64,000 bases of DNA, from NCBI GenBank assembly GCA_021401465.1, contig JADDMT010000024.1, positions 1 to 64,000 of the forward strand. The letters run 5' to 3'. Below the pieces are notes generated by a model that worked only from the letters and a program-made list of their open reading frames with translations, did no database searches and was not told where the DNA came from. This document shows positions 32,189 to 41,414 of the stretch, piece by piece (the first letter of the stretch is position 1; each line of letters starts with the position of its first letter). The position numbers were made by a program, and so were the translations under genes. Source of the DNA: Teratosphaeria epicoccoides (Eukaryota > Ascomycota > Dothideomycetes > Mycosphaerellales > Teratosphaeriaceae).

Positions 32189-32515
32189 ATGCCAGCCTAC
32201 CTCATCCCAAGAGACTCAAGCGACGCAGGCGTCAGCTCAAACTCCACCACAGCCGCCACCACATCCCATCGATTCGTCGATCAGAACTGGTTTCCCCTAG
32301 TCATTGTAGCAGGCATCTTAGTTCTGCCCGTCATCATCCTCACAATCTGGACCGCTCTCGCGCAGTGCGTGGCTCGGCGGGCCGAGAGGAAGCAGATGGC
32401 AGTCAGGAAGGAGCGCACATGGTTTGGCTCCGAGCCACAGGAGTCAGAGCGGCAGGAGACCATGTATGCGAGGGGACCGCAGCCTCGAGTGAGCAGAATG
32501 GCAAGGGCGCTGTAG
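32189..32515 (+). CDS. small single-pass membrane protein, 108 aa
   Basis: A short frame with a Ser/Thr-rich N-terminal 30 residues, one transmembrane helix (WFPLVIVAGILVLPVIILTI, about 34-58), then a basic cytosolic tail (RRAERKQMAVRKERTW). The plan matches the longer protein just upstream (Ser/Thr stalk, helix, RRxER-type basic tail), which suggests a shortened tandem relative (inference). The start is uncertain: the stalk could extend upstream through an unrecognised exon. No family recognised. Confidence 0.4.
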   Translation: MPAYLIPRDSSDAGVSSNSTTAATTSHRFVDQNWFPLVIVAGILVLPVIILTIWTALAQCVARRAERKQMAVRKERTWFGSEPQESERQETMYARGPQPRVSRMARAL

Positions 32516-33317
32516 AATGGGAGGTCGGCACCACTATGGAAGCATGTGGAGTCCTAGAGACCAGAATATAGGTCAGCGAATCCTGACCCAAACTTGCGAC
32601 CTCAAGGCTCAAGGCGCTAGGAGGTGACCACGAGTCGCGTCATCTTGAGTCGTAAATTCACCAACAATCTCGATCCTGTCTTGATCACTGACGATCCTGA
32701 CTATCCGGCCTTGGCCAAGATTATAGCACCATCGCCTATATCATCCAATGTTAGCCCAGTACCTCGAAACTTCGTCCCGCTCTGTAAGTTCTACCTCCCG
32801 CCCTATCCTACCTAAACCACCGACCAACCACGCACCACTTCGCGCCACCATCTCTGCGCCCGCTGCTGCTGCGTCGACAAGATCTGCGACCCTGGGGACT
32901 TAGCCACGTGACTCGCCTGCAATAACGACTACCACTACACCGCGAGATCGAACATTGAAGCCGACACCGGGGGCGCCAAAAGCGCCATATGCGGGGGCGC
33001 GGCATGCGGGAAATCACCGCAGACGCGGTTGCGTATTGCTGTAATGGCAAGGATAACTCGATACGGCAGATTATCATGGGGTAGGAGATTGGTTGGCATG
33101 ATGATGCGCTTAGATGAGTGGGGATTGGTACGTTTGCACTCGGCGTCCGCAACAATCGGCTGTCAAGAACACTTAATGCCCGCGCGCATCGCCTTTCGAG
33201 CGCATCGTGGCCTGTACGATTCGCTCTACTTTGCGCTCTCTGAAGATCTCCCAAGGTTCGTCCAAAACCCGCCGATTGCGGTTCCGGCTTTTGGTCTGAC
33301 GTGACTGTAGTAGTCAT
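32516..33317. other. intergenic, nothing firm
   Basis: Openings on both strands (32808-33317 minus, 33029-33304 plus) overlap and carry no domain. The frame around 33020-33070 (AVAYCCNGKD) might be a lost exon of the cysteine-containing fragment that follows, but I could not join them. Confidence 0.4.
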
Positions 33318-33555
33318 GAAGGCTGGAAGGCCACTGCAATCACAGATTCAGAGGAGGTTGGCACCTCCAACTCGGATTGTAGGGTCATCCGGGGAAACAC
33401 CGCCGGGTATTCTGTCGCCTTTTACTGGAAGCCCCGCGATTACGCCAGGTCGTCGTGGACTGCTTATGCGTATTACGATGACCGGTGCAATGTTAACGCA
33501 GGGGCTCTCGACAATACCGCCCATTCAGACTGCCTTAAGTGGGATGGCGTCTTGA
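33318..33555 (+). pseudogene. C-terminal fragment of a small Cys-containing, secreted-type protein
   Basis: A frame without its own ATG runs from the region EGWKATAITDSEE to a TGA at about 33553. It has strongly protein-like content: NSDCRVIRGNTAGYSVAFYW, RSSWTAYAYYDDRCNVNAG, HSDCLKWDGVLSIQVTC. Four cysteines and many aromatic and Gly/Asn residues resemble small secreted fungal proteins. Upstream the frame hits a TGA within 20 codons and I find no signal-peptide exon. An acceptor-like AG at about 33316 could start an exon. Either the last exon of a gene whose first exon I missed, or a truncated relic. Family not recognised. Confidence 0.35.
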
Positions 33556-34139
33556 GCATCCAGGTCACTTGTTGATATGGCCAATGCGGCGGACGAAGAC
33601 GGGCTGACCAAGGTGGCGGTCTGACAGGCGTTGCGAAAATTTTCCGAGCAGTACATGTTCCCATGGCGTATCGGAGTCATGGAAAAGAGTCTGTCACAAC
33701 GTCCTGTTGGGCATGGTTTTGACCTGGGCTTCCGTATGGCTGTTGTCACAGCGGTAGTGCACCATCCATAGCGCCTCGACCAAGCCATGTTCGATCGCCC
33801 CATTCATAGCCCTTCACACCTTCACACCAAGCAGTCCACCCTTGCTTGAAGCCCGCGGACAGAATTGTGTGTTGAGAGGAGATATACGCAATGCACTTTC
33901 TGCTCAACACTTTCGATTTTGTTTCTGAGCCATTTTTCATCTCAGGATTCTTCTCTCTGCTTGTGAAGATTCAACATAGTTGACATGATCGTGTATAGGA
34001 GCATAGTCCGTACATCTCGTTCGAAAGGATTTTCGGGATGCCGATTGCATCGGTCTTACCCTATGCTGTCGCGGACTGCAGCAGCTGCAGGGGTGGCGAT
34101 GAGAACAACCGGCGCCGGGAAGTGGTCCAGATGGAGCTT
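33556..34139. other. intergenic, nothing firm
   Basis: Short overlapping frames only; no domain, RNA gene or repeat recognised. Confidence 0.5.
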
Positions 34140-34565
34140 CAAATTCAAGATCTGCCCTGGAAGATGTTCTTGGAGGAAGGAGGAAGGTCGGTCGTGTGAT
34201 CTTGATCCTGCTCGACTTGCTCACCGCATCGTGTTCGCTCAACTAATCTTGCTCGAAAGTCCACAGTCCTTGAGTCGTTGCGGGAGACATGTGATGATAC
34301 GAAATTCTGAATTTTAGCATAGCACCACTCCCGCAGAGATTCATCCGGCACAAACCGTCCGTCCGCCTTCGCATAAGACACAAAACCCGGGTAATCACCC
34401 TGAATAGCCGGCTATGCATTGGTGAAAAGCACTCCAGCCTCTGCCAAAGCTTCCCGAAGCGCGCATCCACCCGCCCAATGTCCATTGATAAATCCTTCAA
34501 TATCCGCCGTGGGGCCAGAAAAATGATGAGCCCTCGGGTAGCACAGGCAGTTGTTGATTGTTGAT
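34140..34565 (-). pseudogene. possible relic of an AMP-binding enzyme C-terminal domain
   Basis: On the minus strand one frame with a single TAG reads ADIEGFINGHWAGG, VLFTNA-stop-PAIQGDYPGFVSYAK, then DESLREWCYAKIQNFVSSH. The order (EIE...H, then an acidic helix with LRxWCxxKI, then FK/FV) is reminiscent of the small C-terminal lobe of acyl-CoA or coumarate ligases. The lysine-bearing SGK motif is not visible and no N-terminal domain lies upstream. The resemblance is by eye and weak; it may be chance. Confidence 0.2.
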
Positions 34566-34923
34566 GCATGCGCTTCTGCGAAAATCCTGCTCTATAGGAC
34601 GCTAGTGCAGCACCCAGCGATGGGATGAGTTGCTGAGAAGTGTGCTCGTGAAGACAGGATGAGGTAGGCTACAACGAATAGCCCAACAGGATGTTAGAAA
34701 GCGGCTGCAAGATCATGATCGCCTGCGGTAGGATTGGAATGGAGGTCTCAGCTTTCTAGCGGCGTGTTCGAAGGCCTCTGTTGATCAATTAGGAGCTTTG
34801 TCGTCGACCCAGATACGGCGTTAGCTAGACCAGCCGAGATAAAATAAAAGTGCTTCGTGGAAGTGTGTCATGCTTAATCGGCCTTGTTCACCAGCTTGAG
34901 CAGACTCTGAGACTGCGACTCGG
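34566..34923. other. intergenic, nothing recognised
   Basis: About 360 bp before the 3' end of the kinase-like gene on the minus strand; presumably includes its 3' UTR. Confidence 0.5.
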
Positions 34924-35763
34924 TCAGTCATCGACCAGAACGGATGATCCCCCGCGTCCGGTCTGCTCATACAGCTCCGAGACCAAAGACTCCCTCTCCA
35001 TCCGCGCCTTTTCTGCCTCAAATTCTTCCGCATGCTCTAAATCAACCAACCTGGCCAGCGCAGTACCTCTTTCGATGATGAAATTGTGTCTGTTCACGTC
35101 GCCATGCACAAGGCCCGCTTGATGAAATCTACGCAGTGCATCCGTGCAGTCGTCTAGATCTTCCGGCGATGCACACCTGCCTTCTACCTTCTCTAGTAAG
35201 AGACCTATAACCCGCCCATTCTCTGTCAAATGGCCCAGGACGGTTGCGGTCACCATTGGCTCATACGGATGTAAGCCCTGATACTGGTCCAGTTTGGCAT
35301 AAGCCCAAGTTTCGTTTTCCATGCTCTGGATATTCCAGTCGAACCTGGCAAATTTTGCTATAGCTAGTTTGTCCTGATACATGACTTCTTGAACATTCGA
35401 TCGAAGGCTTTTGGTCCGTGGGAGCGACAGCAGATCGATATACTGCTGATGCCATGCACCTTTGACGCCCGGAAGCGGATCATTAGTGGTGCTGACTTTT
35501 AAAGCACCACCTTGAGCTTCCTTTGAGACGCGCATCCGGGTCCAGTCTTCTCGCGGAAACAAGCTTTCGAGTCTTGGAATGAGCAGATATGGTTGGCACA
35601 TCGTGTCTTCGTCAAACACAGTCGCGCCCGTTGTCAAATAGCCCACTTTGTGCTTCAACTTGATGCGATAGCTGGCGTCCTCGTCATCAATTTCCTGGTT
35701 CAAGATCTCAATATCTTGTGCTGTATGTGGAAATGCACCTCTCGCTCTCTCCGAGCTCGCCAT
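34924..35763 (-). CDS. protein-kinase-like / phosphotransferase-fold protein, 279 aa
   Basis: One exon. The C-terminal half carries kinase-fold landmarks: a catalytic-loop motif LVHGDVNRHNFII (H220, D222, N227), then RLVDLEHAEEF in place of DFG (D241, E243). Upstream are VLGHLTENGRVIGLLLEKVEG, a hinge-like stretch, and TDALRRFHQAGLV. A classical glycine loop is not visible in the first 130 residues. Known: fungi have many such degenerate kinase-like proteins with the HGDxxxxN motif, most without assigned substrates. It could be an active small-molecule kinase or a pseudokinase. The stop at 34924 follows a Gly/Ser-rich end (GRGGSSVLVDD). Confidence 0.75.
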   Translation of the reverse strand: MASSERARGAFPHTAQDIEILNQEIDDEDASYRIKLKHKVGYLTTGATVFDEDTMCQPYLLIPRLESLFPREDWTRMRVSKEAQGGALKVSTTNDPLPGVKGAWHQQYIDLLSLPRTKSLRSNVQEVMYQDKLAIAKFARFDWNIQSMENETWAYAKLDQYQGLHPYEPMVTATVLGHLTENGRVIGLLLEKVEGRCASPEDLDDCTDALRRFHQAGLVHGDVNRHNFIIERGTALARLVDLEHAEEFEAEKARMERESLVSELYEQTGRGGSSVLVDD

Positions 35764-36442
35764 GTTTGCTGTGCCGGATGTTGTACTTGATTAATCTTAT
35801 CGGCACCAGCGCGCACAGGACTGTGTCTAATGCCGACGACTGAAGACGGCTTTGCGAGGATATGTATGCTGGGTCAAAAAATCGAACCAACAGCGCAGGA
35901 TGACTTTGTGGTGACCTGTGTAAGAGGTTCTCGCCCAAGCGACGTCAACAGAGTTGGAGCTCGGTCGCGGGTCCGAAACGATACAGTTCTGACCAATGAA
36001 CACAAGTCCAGAAATAACAAGGTCATCTCTGGTTGCCTAGGAATAACAGATGTGCCAGATCTTGAGCGCTTTGTCAAGTACCGCATGTGCATTGAAGGCA
36101 GTAAACCCGCGCGTACATGCCTGCAGCAAGCCACTAGAGCTTGGCAGATCATCGGGCGCAGTCCATCACACACCTAGCTGCTTGCGGAAGCACGAGGGCC
36201 CTTCAACTGTGCCGTATATGCTCATCTGCTCATATAGATTCACAGGGGATCCATTGGATTCTTTTTCAGTCCAACAATATCTCTCCTCATAGCAGTTTCT
36301 TCGGTTTCATCAAACTCGGGATTTCAGAACCTCTGCGCGTTGGCCTTTTAGATATCTTGGATCATTACCCGACGCACGTCTGTATGTGAGTGATGAACAA
36401 GACATGATGTTGATCTGCCAATGACCACGGAACGACCACCAG
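35764..36442. other. intergenic, nothing recognised
   Basis: 680 bp with only short overlapping frames on both strands. Holds the promoter of the kinase-like gene. Confidence 0.5.
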
Positions 36443-36673
36443 TTGCGGCTCTGCAAAAATCACAAGATGTGCACCCAAATTTGGCACCGGCATCAGTGCG
36501 GCTGTAGGAGCAAGGGCGAGTTCCGGCAATGCAATTGCAAATACGACGCACAGTCCAATCTCGACTGCGCTCGAACAGACCAAGACGAGCTGGTCTCCCG
36601 AAATTATTGCGCCAAACACCTTCCGAAGGAGAACAAAGCCACGACGCAGTACACGCGACGCCAGGAGCTCTAA
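36443..36673 (+). CDS. small Cys/His-rich protein, about 68-76 aa
   Basis: The first ATG in frame is at 36467 (MCTQIWHRHQCGCRSKGE). The frame is open upstream with RLCKNHK from 36443, which may belong to a short upstream exon because CCACCAG just before it could be an acceptor. The cysteine pattern C-x(9)-C-x-C-x(8)-C-x-C, then DCARTDQ and RNYCAKHLPKEN, with no signal peptide, suggests a small intracellular zinc-binding protein. It resembles short fungal hypothetical proteins beginning CTQI, a comparison from memory with modest certainty. No function can be assigned. Confidence 0.5.
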   Translation: MRLCKNHKMCTQIWHRHQCGCRSKGEFRQCNCKYDAQSNLDCARTDQDELVSRNYCAKHLPKENKATTQYTRRQEL

Positions 36674-36916
36674 GAACGCAAGTCACCGTCCGTGTCATAG
36701 CATCAGCCGAACGCTGACGGTATACACAGTTGAGAGCGAGCTTATTGCAAGATTCTGAATGGATCCCCAGATCTGAGCTCGGGTAACAAGGATACCATAT
36801 CTGATCGGACGTTGGTGGAATATCAAGCCTCATCATGCTTCCTATCGCAGCATGCTCGGTTGCAGTGAAACCTCGTGGCCGCAAGCAAGATTGAATGTCC
36901 CAGAATCTCAAATTTG

Positions 36917-37992
36917 TCATAGTTGTAGCAGCTGTTCGCCGAGATCTGGTGCTACTCGTTTCGTGCCGTGGCACTGCCTCAAGTGTTGGAGAAAAGATTC
37001 CTCAGTTCGCGCAATGTCTTGTATGGTGTGAAGGACATCATCTGGATTGAGTCCTCTTATGTCTAGGTGTGACAGTGCTTTGTGGGTGCGATCGGCGTAT
37101 CGTTCCCGGTGTGCTTCTTCGCATCCTAAGCACCAGACACCCTTTTCGACTTTTCCGCTAGACAGGAGCGAGGGGAACGGAATGGATGCTCTACCACAAA
37201 ATTCGTCATCTGGTACATTGGCTTGGCTTGGCTGCATCCAGAGGTCTCGTGAGGGCGGATCTATTGGCGCCGCTTGCAACCAGCGCAGCTTATAGTACTG
37301 CTTTAGCGATAGTCCCGCTGCACGACGAACTTCCAGAGCCTGTGCTAGATTCTGCATAGACTCGCCCTTGTCTAGTGCAAGTTGCTTTGCGGCTCCAACA
37401 CTGACTAAGTGTAGCCGGCGCTTGCATGAGACAGTGTGTTTAACCCAATATCGGCCTGGCAGGCTGTGCAGTGTTGGTAATAATTTGAGACTCGAGGCTG
37501 GGAGACCGAATGCCTTCTGCGCTTCTGCTCGAGTGGTAACCCAGAGACTCTGGTTGTGTTTGAGGCAGTGATAGCAGCACCGCTCGCAGGTTGGAAGGAA
37601 CAGGAACGGTCCAAATCGATTGCACGACGAGCAAGCTGCAGATGTGAGAGCAGTATGAAGAGTGCTCACAGTATGGCTGTAGATAAGCCCAGTCGATCCG
37701 AGCGCGGCGACTGCTTGCGGCGGTACTCGGGCAGAGACTGGACCACAGCGATGCCTCGTGAGCATGTACGTGTGATGCTTAACAACGAACCTAGGTCGAG
37801 CATCATGAACGTCGCATGTAACAGCTCAAGTGGAAGAGTGTCGAGGTTGCCCAGGGAGACGGGCGCGCTGGCGTCAGGCTCAATGCTGGAAAGTGTCGCT
37901 GCTGCCGCTTTCATCATTCCTGTCATGATGTGCCGTGGTTGATAGCCAAGGCGCGCGATCAATTTTTCGCGCGTGGTTTCTGCGAGGTCCAT
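36917..37992 (-). pseudogene. F-box protein gene with a frameshift
   Basis: The N-terminal part starts at the Met at 37992 (MDLAETTREKLIARL) and contains an F-box-like helix set (LDTLPLELLHATFMMLDLGSLLSITRTC...SLPEYRR). This frame closes at 37666. The continuation is in another frame from about 37720 (AVAALGSTGLIYSHTVSTLHTAL) to the stop at 36917, with the Cys-rich middle typical of this fungal F-box family (CSSCNRFGPFLFLPTCERCCYHCL) and a long helical C-terminus. The offset needs a 1-nt deletion or 2-nt insertion near 37700-37720. No intron fits, because the good sequence on both sides almost abuts. It is either a recent pseudogene or an assembly error. Known role: F-box proteins recruit substrates to SCF ubiquitin ligases. 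Confidence 0.75.
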
Positions 37993-38696
37993 GACGTTAC
38001 AAATTGCAAATGTGGCTCGGTGGATGCCGCGTCGATGTCGCGTCGAGTGTAGGTATACATACATGTGCCTTTGCGCCGTTTGCTACGCCGGTGAAACATT
38101 TAGCCGCTGCCGATCGCCACCGAGAAACCTGGATTTGCAGTATTCTTCACGAGGATCGGGCTGGACGTGCACTATAGCGCAGAGCTGGATGTTGTATCTG
38201 CAAGGAAAGCTCTAGGTTTTCAATGTAAGTCTGGCGTGCGTCCACTATGGCCAATGAGAAATTCCTGTATGCTACGGTCGGAGTATACTGTAAACAGGAA
38301 AATGCCATGTAGCATCTTATTACTAACACCCAACTAATGATCGATCAAAACTAGTAATTGATAGTCAACAACTCCAGTGGAACAGCTCTGTTTTAAACAC
38401 CACATTTGACTGATTCCCTGTCAAACACCATCGATTTAAGCAAAAGAGGGTCGGCACAGAGCAAACTTGACTACTACCATGTGATATTAAGGAATACGAT
38501 ACTGCTATGTAAGGTGTGATACTGAAAACTATTTGATTGAGATACATGGTCTGTGCTTAGATTCAGATGTCAACCACAAATTGGTGCTGGCCACTCGTCC
38601 TGAAAAAAGTACGAGGCAACATTCAACATGCTGTGCATCACACATTCACGAACGTGCTTTACTGTTCCTGAGGCATGAGAGGGCGAGCCGGCCACA
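37993..38696. other. intergenic, AT-richer
   Basis: 704 bp between divergent genes, visibly more AT-rich at 38200-38570. Nothing beyond short frames. Confidence 0.6.
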
Positions 38697-40331
38697 ATGC
38701 TGAACCAAAGTACGCGCGAGTTGGTCTTCATTCGGATCGTGATACTGCTGTTACACTCAATCGGACCGGTCTGTACAGCATACACTGCAACCTTACTGCG
38801 TCGACTGCTGCTACTGTTTCTCCCCTTACGCGACGCCGACATAAGTGCCAAGATCGTGCAGGTCTACAATGAGAGGCATTGGGCAGCGCTCGCGCCGTTG
38901 CAGTGGTACTGCATTGCCGAGACCGGCTTCTACATTTTCTTTCTCTGGTACCGAAGGCATTTGCAGAAAGAGGCGGTCCATCCGCCATTGAGGAGCAAGG
39001 CAGAGAGACAAGCTTTGTTTGAGAAAGTACGCAGCGAGATCCATGACCCGAAGAAGTTCTTGGAGGGGTGGTTCAGGGGTGCAAAGATCGAGGACATTGG
39101 GAAAGATAATCTGCGGGAATTCCTCCTTTGGGCGCTTTGGGAAGATAGAGCTGCGATTAATGACAAGGACGAGTTGGAGGAACTACTGAGAGGTGTGGAG
39201 AAGATGATGGGCCATGACTTCAAGCCGGGCAGAGGCTTAGCTAGAGGCCTACGGCTGACACTGGACCCGATTGAGATGGAATGCCGGAGCTTGCTGTGGT
39301 ACGCCATCATTATGCTAGTCGATACAGTCACACATATCCGGATGCTACTTCATGGTTTCAAGTACTTCTCAACCCTGCAGACGAGCATAGAAATCTTCCC
39401 GCCGCGACCATTAGCCCTAGCAAGTGCGACGCAAGACAGCCCAGCTAGACAGCTGAGCTACTGGTACAGCGAACATACGAGCAAGAGCCGGCTACCAGTT
39501 TTATTTATTCACGGAATTGGCGTTGGGCTGCATCCCAATATCGGCTTCTTGCATGAGATGGACGCAGCTTTGAACGGCAAAGCAGCGGCAGACGACAAGG
39601 TTGGAATTGTTACTCTCGAAATTATGCAGATCTCATCTCGACTCACGCACTCCATTGTCACTCGCAAGGCGTTCTTGGAGCAACTGGGTCAGGTACTGGA
39701 CCATCACGTCTTGGACAAAGTAGTCCTGGTGGCTCACTCTTACGGCTCTGTTCTGAGTACCCACATTCTCACTGATCCAGTCATGTCAAAACGCGTAGCA
39801 TCGGCCCTCTTGATCGATCCGGTCACGATACTTCTTCATATGCCCGACGTTGCCTTCAACTTCACGGTCCGCAAACCCACACATGCGAATGAATGGCAGC
39901 TTTGGTATTTTGCGTCTAAAGATCCTCTGATAGCGCATACGCTAGGACGCCATTTCTTCTGGTCTGAGAATCTCCTGTGGCGTGATCGTATAATGGATCT
40001 GGTCGACAGTGGTGTCAGAGTGACTGCTTCTCTGGCTAGACGTGACCTGATTGTTGACACTGAGGCTGTTGGTGCGTACCTGATGGAGGGCGATGTTCCG
40101 GATTCTGTTCTCGCGCAGGGCGTGACGAATCGAAAAGATGGCGACGAGCACACGCAGAAAACCGGGCATGCGAAACAAGATAGTATGCATGGCTGGAAGA
40201 CGAGGAAATGGACTGGTGTAGGGCTGGAGGTGTTGTGGTGGGATCATCTGGACCATGCGCAGGTATTCGACGAGAAAGTCACTAGAGCAAAGCTCGTCGA
40301 GGTTGTGATGGAATATTGTACAGGGTCATAA
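38697..40331 (+). CDS. alpha/beta-hydrolase with N-terminal membrane segments, 544 aa
   Basis: Single exon from ATG at 38697. The first 90 residues hold two hydrophobic stretches (LVFIRIVILLLHSIGPVCTA; WYCIAETGFYIFFLWY) that suggest membrane anchoring. A helical linker follows (EVRSEIHDPKKFLEGWFRGA-like) and then the hydrolase core: VLFIHGIGVG (oxyanion region, about residue 270), LVAHSYGSVLS with the nucleophile Ser near 348 in an AHSYG variant of GxSxG, an Asp candidate in RRDLIVDTEAV, and a His candidate in WWDHLDHAQVF near 518. The full triad appears present. Known: fungal homologues are annotated only as alpha/beta-hydrolases; a lipid or ester substrate at a membrane is likely but inferred. 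Confidence 0.88.
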   Translation: MLNQSTRELVFIRIVILLLHSIGPVCTAYTATLLRRLLLLFLPLRDADISAKIVQVYNERHWAALAPLQWYCIAETGFYIFFLWYRRHLQKEAVHPPLRSKAERQALFEKVRSEIHDPKKFLEGWFRGAKIEDIGKDNLREFLLWALWEDRAAINDKDELEELLRGVEKMMGHDFKPGRGLARGLRLTLDPIEMECRSLLWYAIIMLVDTVTHIRMLLHGFKYFSTLQTSIEIFPPRPLALASATQDSPARQLSYWYSEHTSKSRLPVLFIHGIGVGLHPNIGFLHEMDAALNGKAAADDKVGIVTLEIMQISSRLTHSIVTRKAFLEQLGQVLDHHVLDKVVLVAHSYGSVLSTHILTDPVMSKRVASALLIDPVTILLHMPDVAFNFTVRKPTHANEWQLWYFASKDPLIAHTLGRHFFWSENLLWRDRIMDLVDSGVRVTASLARRDLIVDTEAVGAYLMEGDVPDSVLAQGVTNRKDGDEHTQKTGHAKQDSMHGWKTRKWTGVGLEVLWWDHLDHAQVFDEKVTRAKLVEVVMEYCTGS

Positions 40332-41414
40332 AGATCTCGCAGTGTTAAATCAGCGTGCGATCTTCGTTTCATGTCATGGTGATGCCTAGTCCATTAAGCG
40401 AGGGCGAGGGTTCCTGCTCTACAAGAACCCGCAGACGCCATTCCATCTTTGCTGCTGCAGAAATCAGATTGATCGCATGCTACCGACCAGAAGTCATTCC
40501 GTACGATAGCCAATGGCATTTCCCAACGATTGAAGACACTACCAGCAATGACTGCACGGACAGGACCACAGCATTGCTAGCAGCATACACCGCGGTAAGA
40601 ATCATGTCGTTCCAAAGACTGCCACAATGTCCAAAACCGCTGGATCGCGATCGGAAACACATGATTTCATGGTCCTGGCAACGCTCGCGTGACGAATTGA
40701 TATCTCCTGGGATGTGCTAAATGCATCTAAACACTTAAGGTGTTCAGCGATGAGGCTTGGAGTGCACGCAGACAGCTTGGTCTTTTCGCTGCTTCTTCTG
40801 ACATCAACAGCGCGTCGTACGCGGTGGCAAAACGCGTCTTTGAGTAAGTGAGGATGAGCTCAATGGTCTGAGTCGCATGCTGGGGTGTCCGTCATAGTGC
40901 AGGCTAGAAAAGGTTAGAGAACTGGAGTCCGCGAAGACTGCCAATGACGCTCGCTGCTAGATTGCTTTAGTTGGTACTCGTGGTCGAGTGTCAACTAAAT
41001 AACGACACTTCCCAAGCAAATGCCGTCGAGAAACAAAGTTTGGATGACGCTGCTAGCTTGAGCCGCATCTGCAAGATATGACATCGACAAGGGTCATGAG
41101 AAGACGACATCTGCAGATTCTTAGAGATTCGCTCGGGCCCGCGACCAATCGAAGGACTCCTTATCTCGCTGATGGCGGGGATTATGACACTGTCATCGGC
41201 CCCCAGCCAGACTCCCGCAGAGCCTGACGTGAGATCGAAGATCGTGCGCTCAGCCGACATCGAATGTTCGTACTACCAGCGAAACGCCACCGAACCATGG
41301 GCGAACGCTAGTGCACGAAGCAAGTACAGCTGATATATGTACTTTGTCTTGTAGCTTTTCAAATAATGGCTTTCCCATCATATCCATCTTCTTGTATTAC
41401 CTATAAACGACAAA
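40332..41414. other. intergenic upstream of catalase, nothing recognised
   Basis: 1.08 kb without a supportable gene; overlapping chance frames only. Contains the catalase promoter, in which I could not pick out a clear stress-element cluster. Confidence 0.55.
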
